From Clostridia bacterium (GTDB lineage: Bacteria > Bacillota > Clostridia > UBA1381 > UBA9506), in NCBI GenBank assembly GCA_017399695.1, contig JAFQBK010000012.1, forward strand, positions 278,553-342,552: 64,000 nucleotides of DNA, given 5' to 3'. Position numbers and translations under genes: made by a program. The notes under the pieces were generated by a model. The model searched no databases and was not told the DNA's origin. It was given only the letters and a program-made list of their open reading frames with translations. Below are positions 1 to 8,735 of this stretch, in pieces (the first letter of the stretch is position 1; each line of letters opens with the position of its first letter).

Positions 1-1133
1 GTCGAACTTGATGTTACACCAAGTACATCATTGGAAATTTTACACAAAATATGTCCTATATAACCACCAGCATACCCGAGCGCAATATCCGCCGGATATC
101 CGTATGCATCAATTCCTGTCATTAGTTGCAGCGAACAAACCGCGCAGCGTGCAACGTTATAGCCGCCAGTCGTGCCATACGCCGAAAGCGCCCCATTTTC
201 ATTCGTTGGAGCAAGTCTTATTTCAGTATCTGATTGCCCCATCGTCCCTGCAGAGATATGTCGCATATCGCTCGTTATCTTTAGTTTGACAATGTTTTGA
301 ACCAGCTTAACTTTGCCGTCCTCCACCCTGATCTCATCTCTTGCCAGCCACTCGCCCGTTTCGGGATGACGGATGCCGTATAAGGGTGCGTCTAGCGGAA
401 TTTCAATCGTTGTTTCGCCACTCTCTCCATCCGTCACCATTACGGTCACCGAACCGCTTTCACCGACACCCGCAATCGTTGCCGGATTCTCAATACTTTT
501 CTCCGTTACCCCCGCGGGCAAGGTTTCTGTACAAGCACCGTAAATGCTCAAAGCAAGGGGCGTATCCTTTACTGCATCTGCAACCACAAGTTCGGTATCA
601 CTTTCAGTTTCATCGATAAGCGCAGGAGCATATAAGGAGTTAAAAGTCGCACGCTCTTTTTCAAAAAGCTCTGCGTGTGCGCCCGCATCTGTTTTGTGTG
701 CAGAAACTGCCGCCTGCGCCAATAGACTCTGCGCCGAAAGTTTTGCTAAAATCGGCTCATTGTTAGAAGATGCTAAGCCTTTTTCTCCAAAGCCCTCACG
801 GACGGAGGCGAAAATGACGCAGATGGTTACAAAAGTGCCGTCCGTTTTCGAAAGCGCAACCTCAAGCTCTAAGCTACCACCCACGCTATAGGCATTATCC
901 GCCGCAACCCAGTAACACTCCTCGCCGCGAATCACGCCCGAATCAATCACAACCGCACCGTCTGCGCGTTTTGCCTTGACACTAAGTGCACATCCCTCGG
1001 TCGAAATTTTCTCTTTCCCATTATAAAAAGAGAAATCCAAACGGTACCCACGCGCGTCGCCCGCAGTAAATACGATATTGCTATAAAGCTCTCGTTCGCC
1101 CGTAACATCAATTTTCAATGTGTATCGTATCAT
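1..1133 (-). CDS. Phage baseplate upper protein / tail fibre (BppU-like), 3'-truncated by window edge
   Basis: The frame is open from an ATG at 1133 to the left edge (about 377 residues seen); the C-terminus lies outside. The N-terminus starts MIRYTLKIDVTGERELYSN and continues through two beta-rich stretches (GDARGYRLDFSFYNGK, then VKAKRADGAVVIDSGVIRG), the pattern of the BppU N-terminal domain (DUF2479) of siphophage baseplates, where it anchors receptor-binding or fibre modules to the tail tip. A helical stretch rich in Ala, Glu and Lys follows around residues 125-190, then a Gly/Ser/Thr-rich distal part. An AGGAGG-like site (1138-1143) precedes the start. It is the last visible gene of the head-tail operon. 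The family call rests on pattern and position only; a generic tail fibre is the alternative. Confidence 0.6.
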   Translation of the reverse strand, partial: MIRYTLKIDVTGERELYSNIVFTAGDARGYRLDFSFYNGKEKISTEGCALSVKAKRADGAVVIDSGVIRGEECYWVAADNAYSVGGSLELEVALSKTDGTFVTICVIFASVREGFGEKGLASSNNEPILAKLSAQSLLAQAAVSAHKTDAGAHAELFEKERATFNSLYAPALIDETESDTELVVADAVKDTPLALSIYGACTETLPAGVTEKSIENPATIAGVGESGSVTVMVTDGESGETTIEIPLDAPLYGIRHPETGEWLARDEIRVEDGKVKLVQNIVKLKITSDMRHISAGTMGQSDTEIRLAPTNENGALSAYGTTGGYNVARCAVCSLQLMTGIDAYGYPADIALGYAGGYIGHILCKISNDVLGVTSSS

Positions 1134-1143
1134 ATCTTCCCTC

Positions 1144-2007
1144 CTAGCAAATGACTAACTGAAACGGAAATCGTTCCGGCAGATAGTCTTTCATGATGTT
1201 CCAGGAAAGATGTCCGATGAGTTGTGTTCCGTTTTGGGTAAAGGTGAGCTTTGCCCAATACGAATGATAGTCTCCGCCGATGCTTAAGCAATCGATATTT
1301 GCCTCATAGAACGCACGATAGCCCACATTATAGGTGCAGAAATAACTGCCGTCTTCCAGGGAGTAAACACCTATATGACCGTACCGTTCCTGAAGCGGAC
1401 CGTTCACGCTGAACACACGGCTGTAATTGTTGTTTCCCAGTTCAATCGTAAACTCCCTTTCGCCGCTGGTCTCCTCTTCTCCCACACGAAAGTCGTAATC
1501 GAGTACCAGCGTTCTTCCGACGTTGCTTTGATACCCAGGTACCTTTCCCGTCGCATAAACGCGCTTATCAACAACTGTACCGTCTGCTTCAATTTCTGCC
1601 AAAAGGACAAAATCTCCCGTCGGCGCACTCGTGGTGCAGGCAGGATACGAACTGTTCTGCTCATTTAAGTCCTGCTTTAAGTACACATAATTCTTTTCAC
1701 CAGCCACATACGAAAGCAGTTCCGCCTCCGTGATGCGGATTCTGCTGCCATCAGCAAAAAACGCGCCGCCCGGTGCGATGGCAATAATGCCCTCCTCCTG
1801 CTTGGTAACACGCAGTGTTTCCACCGTCTCCGGCACGACACCGCCCGTATAAAGCGTATTGACAATGCCGTTTAGTGCGCTCGCGTTATATGCAATGCCG
1901 TCAGAAAACACATCCTCGACCCCGCTGCTTACAAGACTCTTTACAAGACTGTTTAAGTCCTCTGCCCCGTAAACGCCATTATCGCAAAAGCTATATTCGT
2001 AACTCAT
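1144..2007 (-). CDS. Phage baseplate/tail fibre structural protein, unassigned
   Basis: 287 residues. I do not recognise a named family. The first half (SYEYSFCDNGVYGAEDLNSLVKSLVSSGV) resembles N-terminal segments of phage baseplate-attached structural proteins, with a helical attachment region followed by a compact domain containing YVYLKQDLNEQNSSYPACTT and VLLAEIEADGTVVDKR, typical of small tail-fibre head domains. The C-terminal 120 residues look like a beta-sandwich. The start codon lies inside the 3' end of the upstream Gp37-like gene (17-bp overlap), so translation is probably coupled. Its position between a Gp37-like protein and a BppU-like protein supports a tail-tip role. Function in host recognition is inferred. 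Confidence 0.5.
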   Translation of the reverse strand: MSYEYSFCDNGVYGAEDLNSLVKSLVSSGVEDVFSDGIAYNASALNGIVNTLYTGGVVPETVETLRVTKQEEGIIAIAPGGAFFADGSRIRITEAELLSYVAGEKNYVYLKQDLNEQNSSYPACTTSAPTGDFVLLAEIEADGTVVDKRVYATGKVPGYQSNVGRTLVLDYDFRVGEEETSGEREFTIELGNNNYSRVFSVNGPLQERYGHIGVYSLEDGSYFCTYNVGYRAFYEANIDCLSIGGDYHSYWAKLTFTQNGTQLIGHLSWNIMKDYLPERFPFQLVIC

Positions 2008-2947
2008 CTTCTACCTCCTCCATCATTGGTTGTTCGCCGCATAAGCCTTCCTCATACCATAAATGAATCCCTATAATCCTCATTTTCGCTGTTTCTAATA
2101 AGGCACCTTTGGCAATCTTTACCGTTACCACATCACCCAATTCATAGTCGCTTCGATACTGAAGTCCGCTCATTTTCGCCGTTAGTCCGACGCCTTTTTC
2201 GCTTTTTGAAAGCTCGGAAAGCGCCTCCTCATCCGTTTGAGCGTTAAGTATCGATTCCCAGCGATAAATCCCCGTCTTTTCCCCATTATCGACGAACCTC
2301 CACTCCGATTCTCCGTTTACTTTCTCCTCAAACCAGCCGGAATTAGATAAGTCCAAGAAATCAAAGCTCGCACTTGTATCATAGGCGTTATGTTCATCCT
2401 CGGATACCGTAAGCAAGCGCTCTTTTCCTTTTTTGGTTTGGTATCTCCAGCATTTGCCCAAGACATCAAATATCAAATCATGTCCCAAATGAACGCCCGA
2501 TAGTGCATTCGTCAAAACCTCGGAAAGCGGCTTGTAGATATCCTGTGAAATCGTAATTTCCTCCGCTATCTCACCAGACTCTTCACACACGAAATTTTCC
2601 ACATCAGAAAACGCTGTCTGCACCCAGCCTCTGGCAAGCTCTTCTGCCTTGCCCGTACAGCTTTCAAAGGGGGCAACGAGCCGCTTTTGAAGTAGCCAGT
2701 TGACTGTGCGCCCAAAGACCGCAAAATTTTTACCGGCGCAAAATCCGGTAATCAGCGCTTGGCGCTCGCCCTGCACCACAACCAAATAGGGTTCACTGGT
2801 AAGCAAGGCTACCACATCAGAATCATAAGAAAAATAAGCTTCAAACTGCCCGATGCCGTTATAGTACATCTGCCAGTTGACGCTTTCCGCCAAAGGCTCA
2901 ATATGCCTTAAGTTGAACTCATAATCATAAAATCTCAAATCCTCCAT
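1991..2947 (-). CDS. Siphovirus ReqiPepy6 Gp37-like baseplate protein
   Basis: 318 residues from the ATG at 2947, which overlaps the stop of the distal tail gene as ATGA and has an AGAGGCGG ribosome site; an in-frame start 39 nt further upstream is less likely. The N-terminus (MEDLRFYDYEFNLRHIEPLAESV then WQMYYNGIGQFEAYFSYDS) and the later VNWLLQKRLVAPFESCTGKAEE match the Gp37-like family of siphophages, which sits where the tail-associated lysin/hub gene is in other phages and builds the baseplate hub. The C-terminal segment (YELGDVVTVKIAKG) is typical of hub proteins that close a beta-barrel. Order Dit then Gp37-like then fibre is standard. No peptidase or glycosidase domain is visible, so cell-wall penetration must be supplied elsewhere. 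Confidence 0.72.
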   Translation of the reverse strand: MEDLRFYDYEFNLRHIEPLAESVNWQMYYNGIGQFEAYFSYDSDVVALLTSEPYLVVVQGERQALITGFCAGKNFAVFGRTVNWLLQKRLVAPFESCTGKAEELARGWVQTAFSDVENFVCEESGEIAEEITISQDIYKPLSEVLTNALSGVHLGHDLIFDVLGKCWRYQTKKGKERLLTVSEDEHNAYDTSASFDFLDLSNSGWFEEKVNGESEWRFVDNGEKTGIYRWESILNAQTDEEALSELSKSEKGVGLTAKMSGLQYRSDYELGDVVTVKIAKGALLETAKMRIIGIHLWYEEGLCGEQPMMEEVEDELRI

Positions 2948-3777
2948 CAGCACACCGCCTCTAAGTACCGGTTTACAAAACGGCAAAGCACGTTGATTCC
3001 GTCCGCTTTTTGCGAGGTAACGGAAATGAAGTTAGCGCCCCTTTGTAGGTGAAAGCGACTGAGAAAACTGTCCGGCGACAAAACAGACAACAAATTTTCG
3101 CCCTTTTGGTTGTAAATCTTCCGTTTTGCCACGTCAATCGTCACGCAGTCCCCGGCATCTGCCGGAATGGATAGCGCAAGTTTTTCCCCCGTCTGTTCAT
3201 TTTGGATGGTAACTTCCCAAAGTTCTTCCTCATCGCCCATAAAATAAATTTCAAATACAGGCTCCGCTTCTACATCCCCACGGTTTATGACCGTAGCGGA
3301 TGACGTGCGTGAGGAAAATCGACAAGGTAAAACAAAGGGTGTTTTGAGTTCATTGGTGCGTAGAAACAGCGCAACTTTACTCTCATCTTTTTCCTCAAAA
3401 TACGGTGAATCGCAAGAAAACTGCAAGGCAAAACGGTAATACTGACCATACCGTTTTCCCTGCTCAAAGCTGATGCAGCGCGCATAAACCTTTCTGGTCT
3501 TCCCATCTCCGTAAATCATAAGCCAGCCCGGTGCATCAAGAATACGAATGGTTTTGGCAAGCATTCCCTTCCCGCAAATATCTCCGGCAACGGTAATCAC
3601 TCTTGCCTCGCGTGTCTCGCTGAGCGTTTTCTGTCCTGGAGTCTCCACATAGACAGCTGTCTCAAAGCTTTTGGGTGGCATCGCAAGACCTGAAATCTCG
3701 GTGATACAAAGCAACTCTTTTCCGCCACCTGAAAAACAGAGTTTTCCTCGCTCATTTTGAAATATCATCTGCGTCAT
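2947..3777 (-). CDS. Distal tail protein (Dit; phage tail family)
   Basis: 276 residues. Siphophage distal tail proteins form the hexameric ring joining tail tube and baseplate. The N-terminal galectin-like half is recognisable from the succession KELLCITEISGLAMPP, SETREARVITVAGDICG and APGWLMIYGDGKTRKVYAR, followed by YRFALQFSCDSPYF, a hallmark of the Sipho_tail family in Firmicute phages. The C-terminal half has VINRGDVEAEPVFEIYF and a closing beta-barrel. It starts 4 nt inside the tape-measure gene and ends in an ATGA overlap with the Gp37-like gene, so the three are co-translated. Length is normal for the family. Confidence 0.8.
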   Translation of the reverse strand: MTQMIFQNERGKLCFSGGGKELLCITEISGLAMPPKSFETAVYVETPGQKTLSETREARVITVAGDICGKGMLAKTIRILDAPGWLMIYGDGKTRKVYARCISFEQGKRYGQYYRFALQFSCDSPYFEEKDESKVALFLRTNELKTPFVLPCRFSSRTSSATVINRGDVEAEPVFEIYFMGDEEELWEVTIQNEQTGEKLALSIPADAGDCVTIDVAKRKIYNQKGENLLSVLSPDSFLSRFHLQRGANFISVTSQKADGINVLCRFVNRYLEAVC

Positions 3778-4988
3778 CCGTTCCTCATCCTTTCCAGCTC
3801 GCTGTGATTGCGTGCACTCTCCAGCTGACGCGCAACTGTTTCTGCACTGCTTTTGATAATATAAGTAATGGCTGAATGATTCGATACCACCTGCGGCTCG
3901 CCCCCCGATTCAGACGCCTGTGAGGGCTCAAACGAGAAACTGTAAGATGCCATGAGTTCCCGCACCTTGTCCATCTGCCGCTCAAGCTCTAAAACAAACG
4001 CCGAGCCAAAATTTTGTGCCGACACACTGCCGCTGACAAAAAAGCCCTCCGGAATAGAAAGTCCGGCTTCTCTAAGTTTTTCCTCCATATATTGCTTGGT
4101 TTTATCAACACTGTCCGAAAACTGGTCTAAGTACAGCTTCGAAGAAATTTCTCCGGCAAGCGCCTGCTTTTGGTTCCATTTCCCAAGATAGTCCAAAAAT
4201 TTATCCGTTCCCGCAGTTGCCAAAAGCTCTGCCAGCTTTGTCCCGTCCTCCACCGACAAATCGGCCAGTTCCGAAAAGAACGCATAGACATTATCACTGG
4301 AAAATCCATTTTCAAACATTCGGGTTTTCACCGCAGACAAAAGCTCGGAATACCTCTTAAGCTCATTGATTTGCTGACCTAAATCCGCCAAATCCTGATA
4401 TACGACATTTTTGCCGTTCGGTCCCATTCCGACAAAGGTGATGTTTTTGGCAAGCACCCCGAAGTCCTTGAGCTTTTCTTCCATTTTGTCCTGCGCACGC
4501 ACAGTGCTTCCAATGGAATCATCGGCATACTCTGCAATATCACGATAAATATCACGAATATCACTTTTCAGCGATTCTAATATTTCTTTTTCCTTTTCAG
4601 CCGCCTGTTTTAAGGAATCAAGGTACTCCTCATCCGATAGCTTTTTCAGCCGGAGTGCTTCTTTCTGCCTGATAAGCTGCGCATTGGTCGCATTTTTTGC
4701 CGAAGCAAGTCTTTTTTGATATTCCTTCCGTCTGTTTGCCTCTTCTCGTTGCGCATTTTCCGCATCCAGTCGCTGTTTTTCCTGCAAATACAGTGCCTGC
4801 GCACCGAGCATTCCCTCATAAAATGAATCAATGTCGCCACTTGCTTTTTGATGGGCAGACGACAACTTGTCCACCAATTCTTCGGCTATTTTTGATATAC
4901 TTTCTTCCTGTTTTTTGACATGGCCAGCGAAATTATCAATACTCTCTTTTGACCATATTTCCTTTCCCTCGACCGAAGAACGCCCCAT
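3774..4988 (-). CDS. Tape-measure-position tail protein, short (404 aa)
   Basis: 404 residues, strongly helical. Residues about 15-170 are charged coiled coil (KKQEESISKIAEELVDKL, LRLKKLSDEEYLDSLKQ, EKEKEILESLKSDIRD), and 180-330 hold further helices. It lies exactly where siphophages carry the tape measure protein, between the Gp15-type assembly protein and Dit, and starts after a good AAGGAGG site. It is unusual for a tape measure in being short and in having no evident transmembrane segment or peptidase domain. If it is the ruler, the accepted scaling of about 0.15 nm per residue predicts a tail near 60 nm. An alternative is a tail-length-independent chaperone; no larger candidate exists in the cluster. 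Confidence 0.55.
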   Translation of the reverse strand: MGRSSVEGKEIWSKESIDNFAGHVKKQEESISKIAEELVDKLSSAHQKASGDIDSFYEGMLGAQALYLQEKQRLDAENAQREEANRRKEYQKRLASAKNATNAQLIRQKEALRLKKLSDEEYLDSLKQAAEKEKEILESLKSDIRDIYRDIAEYADDSIGSTVRAQDKMEEKLKDFGVLAKNITFVGMGPNGKNVVYQDLADLGQQINELKRYSELLSAVKTRMFENGFSSDNVYAFFSELADLSVEDGTKLAELLATAGTDKFLDYLGKWNQKQALAGEISSKLYLDQFSDSVDKTKQYMEEKLREAGLSIPEGFFVSGSVSAQNFGSAFVLELERQMDKVRELMASYSFSFEPSQASESGGEPQVVSNHSAITYIIKSSAETVARQLESARNHSELERMRNG

Positions 4989-5003
4989 AGGCCCCCTCCT
5001 TTC

Positions 5004-5564
5004 CTATATCAGTCCGTCCAACACCATCGCCGGCTGGACAGCTTCTTCCATTTCATCCTGCGGCAGGCGATACAGCCACTTCATGCGCCGATAATAGTTT
5101 TTCTCGCTTCCGCTTACGCGACTTAAATCAAGCGCACGAATCCGTATCACCTGCATCAGTTTGGACTTTGCGGAAAGAGAGTGGAAAAGCGCTAAAAACT
5201 TCCACCAATGAAGATTTTCTGTCGTAAGGTCAATATGATATTGCGCAAGAAACGCCGCATATATCATATCCGCATCCTCTGTAAAATCGTAAATCCGCTT
5301 CCTTACTTTTTCTTCCGTCGGCAGCGACTTGCGTTTTGGATGCCCCGCATAAAAATCAAGTAAAAGAGCTAGCGCAGATTCTAAACTGTCCGGCAGCGTT
5401 TCTGCATAACAAAGAACAAGCATCCGAACCGCCTTCTCCTGCCAGGGAAGAGCCGAAAACAAAATCTGTTCAAACTCCATCCACACACGAAAATCCGTAC
5501 GAATCGGATACTCTTTCCCGTCACACTCCACCGCCTCCGGCACATCTTGCACAAGACTTAACAT
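5004..5564 (-). CDS. Bacteriophage Gp15 family tail assembly protein
   Basis: 186 residues. The C-terminal half carries the family signature: DADMIYAAFLAQYHIDL, then LHWWKFLALFHSLSAKSKL and IRIRALDLSR, found in Gp15 proteins of Firmicute siphophages, encoded between the major tail protein and the tape measure and thought to act as tail assembly chaperones. The N-terminus (ECDGKEYPIRTDFRVWMEFEQ) is also typical. Many phages make a longer chaperone by programmed frameshifting here, but only 15 nt separate this stop from the tape-measure start, so no frameshift extension product is possible. Co-directional and tightly spaced with neighbours. Confidence 0.75.
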   Translation of the reverse strand: MLSLVQDVPEAVECDGKEYPIRTDFRVWMEFEQILFSALPWQEKAVRMLVLCYAETLPDSLESALALLLDFYAGHPKRKSLPTEEKVRKRIYDFTEDADMIYAAFLAQYHIDLTTENLHWWKFLALFHSLSAKSKLMQVIRIRALDLSRVSGSEKNYYRRMKWLYRLPQDEMEEAVQPAMVLDGLI

Positions 5565-5588
5565 TTCCTCTCTCTTTCCTTTCCGCTA

Positions 5589-6071
5589 TTACTCCGTAAA
5601 TGTCAGGGTATGCCAGTTGTCCTCTGTGCTCGCATAGCCGGACACCTTATCCCCCGAGGTCTTAAAGCTTCCGTTGTAGATATACGCCTCGGCACCTGCG
5701 CCCTCGCTGTCCGGAATGACCGCAAAATCGCGCTTTACGGCAGAGAATTTACCGTCTGCCTCCTCGGTTAAATCGACCAGTACAATCGAGCGCACGGCTT
5801 CCGTTCCGGTGAGCTCACCGTCGGTAATGCCCACCAGGTCCTGATGCACGGGGTTGCCGCTGAATCGGTCAAACGCATAAGAAATGGAGGGGCTGTAACC
5901 CACAATATCATTTCTTTCATGTTCTTCATCAATATACTGACGCTTGTATTCTTTCGGGTTTGCCGTTTTGGAGAATTCCGTAAAACCACTCATGCGGTGG
6001 TAGCTTACGCCATCTTCTGTCGGCACGCCGTAAAATGCCAGTTTCTGACATCTTTTTACTAACTGCTCCAT
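5589..6071 (-). CDS. Phage major tail (tube) protein
   Basis: 160 residues. The sequence reads VSYHRMSGFTEFSKTANPKEYKRQYIDEEHERNDIVGYSPSI in pieces that match small major tail proteins of Firmicute siphophages: an N-terminal strand, the conserved segment with NPKEYKRQYIDEE, and a C-terminal half ending in an Ig-like beta run (AYIYNGSFKTSG, GYASTEDNWHTLTFTE). Tube subunits of this kind stack as hexamers around the tape measure. It sits directly downstream of the head-completion genes and upstream of Gp15, as expected. No contractile sheath gene is present, so the tail is non-contractile. Confidence 0.72.
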   Translation of the reverse strand: MEQLVKRCQKLAFYGVPTEDGVSYHRMSGFTEFSKTANPKEYKRQYIDEEHERNDIVGYSPSISYAFDRFSGNPVHQDLVGITDGELTGTEAVRSIVLVDLTEEADGKFSAVKRDFAVIPDSEGAGAEAYIYNGSFKTSGDKVSGYASTEDNWHTLTFTE

Positions 6072-6074
6072 CTG

Positions 6075-6494
6075 TTATTCCTCCTTCAAATAAATCAAGC
6101 TGCATTCCATCTGATATTTTGCCGTATCCCCGGCGTGGTCTTTCTTTCTACCTGCCGAAATCGCGCGAATGCTTTGGGGTGATAAGCCCGCCTCTAGCTT
6201 TGGCAATTCTCCCTTCGCGGTTTTTTCCTCGAGCCATAGGGCAAGCTTTTCATAAAACTCTGCGATAGCGAGCTGTTCATCCACGCTTTTTGCAATCCAC
6301 TCACGCGACGCAAATACAAAGTCAAACCGCATGAGTTTTCCGCCATCAGCGTAGCTGTGAACCAGCTCCTCGCCTCCGGTTCTTATGATTGCATACTCCC
6401 GAGGCTCGGAACCTAAATAATCCACATTCAGACGCCCGCTGGATAGAAGTGGGCAGGAACACATAAACTCCCTGATTGCTTCTGTGATACTCAT
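6075..6494 (-). CDS. Phage tail terminator / minor capsid completion protein
   Basis: 139 residues from the ATG at 6494, chosen because GGGAGGTG lies just upstream; the frame extends 42 nt further. The pattern (MSITEAIREFMCSCPLL at the start, DYLGSEPREYAIIRTGG, then VHSYADGGKLMRFDFVFASRE and ending in YQMECSLIYLKEE) fits the small tail-completion proteins that cap the tail tube and join it to the head. It lies between a head-closure-like gene and the major tail gene, the usual place of the tail terminator. Family assignment is from position and general pattern. Confidence 0.55.
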   Translation of the reverse strand: MSITEAIREFMCSCPLLSSGRLNVDYLGSEPREYAIIRTGGEELVHSYADGGKLMRFDFVFASREWIAKSVDEQLAIAEFYEKLALWLEEKTAKGELPKLEAGLSPQSIRAISAGRKKDHAGDTAKYQMECSLIYLKEE

Positions 6495-6508
6495 ACTGCC
6501 ACACCTCC

Positions 6509-6841
6509 CTACCTGCAAATAATTTTGTAATGCCACATCCTCTTGCTACCTCTCCTGTTGTCCGAAAACCCGTTGACGATTAAGCTATCCACCGACGGTA
6601 CAGGCTCGTCCGTCAGCCCGAGTACCACACGGTCCCCAATCGCAAGCACCAGAGCCTCACTTTGCGGCACACGAATGATACATTCCCGGGACCGCCACGG
6701 CCCATCCTGGCTGTGGCGGCGTTCCTCTTCATAGGTCTTATAAATAGAAACATTTTTGATGATTTGCCGCTTGAAAACTTCCTTTCGGGTCTCGGCATCA
6801 ATTTCTGCATGATACACCGTAATATCGCCGTTCGTTATCAT
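6509..6841 (-). CDS. Head-closure-like minor capsid protein (DUF6751-like)
   Basis: 110 residues. It begins MITNGDITVYHAEIDAETR and contains VSIYKTYEEERRHS and CIIRVP, a pattern I associate with DUF6751-like minor capsid proteins of clostridial phages, probably head-closure or adaptor proteins. Its start overlaps the connector stop by 4 nt. It ends with a basic tail (RRGSKRMWHYKIICR), again usual for this group. The role in sealing the portal after DNA packaging is inferred from its place between connector and tail terminator. Confidence 0.5.
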   Translation of the reverse strand: MITNGDITVYHAEIDAETRKEVFKRQIIKNVSIYKTYEEERRHSQDGPWRSRECIIRVPQSEALVLAIGDRVVLGLTDEPVPSVDSLIVNGFSDNRRGSKRMWHYKIICR

Positions 6842-7176
6842 ACGCCAATCCCCCTGTAGACCAAAGAGGACGGGAGATACCGAACCGCGATGCGGTACAT
6901 CTCTGCCTCGCTCGGTTCGAGATAATCCACGCGGTAGCCGTCATTGGTTTCTGAGCGAATCCCCTGCCTTGCGGCCTGGTCCCAGTAGAGCTCGCTGACG
7001 GCACATTCTGCGTGCTTTACCTCGTCTGTCAATTCAGATAGGGTCTCAATTTTTCCATTGGTCAGCCAATCCAGATAGCATTTTGCCTTGATGGCCGCCG
7101 ATTGATAATCCTCCCGGGTAGGAATCAGCCTGCCGCAAAACTCATCCTGATAATAATTAAAATCTGTATACGGCAT
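6838..7176 (-). CDS. Head-tail connector protein (gp6-like)
   Basis: 112 residues from the ATG at 7176, 6-8 nt after an AGGAG site; an in-frame codon 15 nt upstream is less likely. The N-terminus (YTDFNYYQDEFCGRLIPTREDYQSAAIKA) is helical, and the protein continues with VKHAECAVSELYWDQAARQG, the shape of HK97 gp6-like adaptors that bind the portal ring. It immediately follows the major capsid gene. No catalytic residues are expected. The identification is by length, helicity and position. Confidence 0.55.
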   Translation of the reverse strand: MPYTDFNYYQDEFCGRLIPTREDYQSAAIKAKCYLDWLTNGKIETLSELTDEVKHAECAVSELYWDQAARQGIRSETNDGYRVDYLEPSEAEMYRIAVRYLPSSLVYRGIGV

Positions 7177-7190
7177 AAAAACTCCTCCCA

Positions 7191-8063
7191 TTATGCCTTG
7201 GTACTTACATAAATACCTTTGTTCTTATTTTCAAATACACGGTTTAAGCCGTAAATACGATAACCAAACTTATAAGCATCTGCATCCGGATTTGCATCCG
7301 GCAGAATAACCTTCGGTGCCTGATGCTTGGTAATCTGAAGTACGCTCGGCTTGTGAACAATCATAAAATTAATGTCCTCGGCATCTGCAGATTTTGCAAA
7401 GCCGCCGGCAATGTCCTCTGCGGTTTTGCCGGTAAGCAGGTCAACAGAGGTAACAAATCTTGCCTGCGGTACGGTAATAATCGCTGCAAAACGCTTTAAG
7501 ATTTCCTTCGACTTTGTCATATCAACGCCGTCAATTAAGTCTAAAAGCGTTGGAGTGATAAACAGATAGCGTTCTTCCTCGCCGACCTCCGCCTCGTCCA
7601 TCACGGCTTTTGCCTGACGCAGCGCCTCTAAAACTTCAGTGCCGTCCGTAAAGGTTTCTGCTTCATCGCTGCCAATGCCTGCTTCGGATGCATACTGTGC
7701 AAAACGAACAGCATCCAGCTCCGGAACCACTTTCGTACGGATAAATTCACCGGAGAGCTTGCCGAATGCTACGCCTGCAGTCTCTTCATTATCCATCGCA
7801 TCAACAGAGAACATTCTGCCACGCTCATAGTTAAACTGAACCGTTTCGTGCGTCAGCTTCACATCGCCGGTGGCATAGCCGCTGTTGCGGTCATATTCGC
7901 CCAGACCGGAAAGCTCCATTTTCGGAATAATCAGCTCATTGGCATTTGCGCCCTGCTGGACCAAAAGACCGTCACTTTCCAAAACTGCAGATTTTGCAGA
8001 CTGCTGATAAACCTCGTCTAAAAGAGTCGTATAATTTTTAAATAACTGAATGGAATTTGCCAT
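7191..8063 (-). CDS. Phage major capsid protein
   Basis: 290 residues. Recognisable segments are FKNYTTLLDEVYQQSAKSAVLE at the N-terminus (in two parts), LSGLGEYDRNSGYATGDV, the spine-helix region FIRTKVVPELDAVRFAQYAS, and FITPTLLDLID. This arrangement is that of HK97-fold coat proteins of Firmicute phages that use a GP20-type scaffold, which is encoded just upstream. No head-maturation protease gene is present, so the coat probably assembles unprocessed. Spacing to both neighbours is short and in the same operon. Confidence 0.8.
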   Translation of the reverse strand: MANSIQLFKNYTTLLDEVYQQSAKSAVLESDGLLVQQGANANELIIPKMELSGLGEYDRNSGYATGDVKLTHETVQFNYERGRMFSVDAMDNEETAGVAFGKLSGEFIRTKVVPELDAVRFAQYASEAGIGSDEAETFTDGTEVLEALRQAKAVMDEAEVGEEERYLFITPTLLDLIDGVDMTKSKEILKRFAAIITVPQARFVTSVDLLTGKTAEDIAGGFAKSADAEDINFMIVHKPSVLQITKHQAPKVILPDANPDADAYKFGYRIYGLNRVFENKNKGIYVSTKA

Positions 8064-8090
8064 TACCTCTCACCTTTTCCCTTTCTCACA

Positions 8091-8624
8091 TTAAATTCCC
8101 ATTGCCTGACGAATCGCACCGGATTCGTCCGTCTTCTGCATACCGCTGACACTTTGCGAAAAACTCGGCGCCGGCGTTTCCGCCTGAAACAGATAGCCGT
8201 ACTTTTCCTTTAAGCCAAAGAGCTGTTCTTTCGCCCCCATGACCTCGCCCTCGGAAATAGTTACCTTTTCCCAATCCATCAAAGCATCCAAAAGTTCAGC
8301 GTTTTTGACCCCGTTTTCACGGTAAAGACGCTCGGTTTCCTTTTGAATCAGGGATTGATTCTCTTGTCTTTGAAACTCCGCTTCCGCCTGTTCCGCCTTT
8401 TCTTTCCATGCCGAAAGCTCATTTTTCAAGCCCTCAATATCCAGTGCCTCATATGCAGAAAGCATTTCCTCTTTTTGTTTGATTTCCCCTCTTAACCGTT
8501 CAAGCTCCAGCCGTTCATTCTGATTTGCGCTTTTCGTTCGCTCAATATCTCTGCCGTTCATGGCAAGTATTCTGTCTGCCTGCTCCCGGTTAAGCCCCAG
8601 TTGCATCAATTCTTCTGTCTTCAT
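8091..8624 (-). CDS. Phage scaffold protein (minor structural GP20 family)
   Basis: 177 residues from the ATG at 8624, preceded by GGAGGAG; a longer frame reaching 8693 has a basic, unlike extension and no site. The N-terminus MKTEELMQLGLNREQADRIL is the GP20 signature, followed by a long charged coiled coil (residues about 30-125) and a short C-terminal segment ending AIRQAMGI, which in this family docks to the coat protein. It acts inside the procapsid and leaves before DNA fills the head. It lies directly before the coat gene, as in other phages with this scaffold. Confidence 0.8.
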   Translation of the reverse strand: MKTEELMQLGLNREQADRILAMNGRDIERTKSANQNERLELERLRGEIKQKEEMLSAYEALDIEGLKNELSAWKEKAEQAEAEFQRQENQSLIQKETERLYRENGVKNAELLDALMDWEKVTISEGEVMGAKEQLFGLKEKYGYLFQAETPAPSFSQSVSGMQKTDESGAIRQAMGI

Positions 8625-8735
8625 TCGATACACTCCTCCCATAACTTGCGCGAAATACGCGCTGTGACTACGCTTTTTAGGTGGTCGCATCACCTATCCC
8701 CTGCTGATTAGGCCCGCAGACCGGCCCATATAGAA

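Noticed and set aside
5004..5589. Programmed frameshift of the tail assembly chaperone
   Set aside because: Only 15 nt separate the Gp15 gene from the tape-measure gene, leaving no room for an extended product; Gp15-type phages do not need it.
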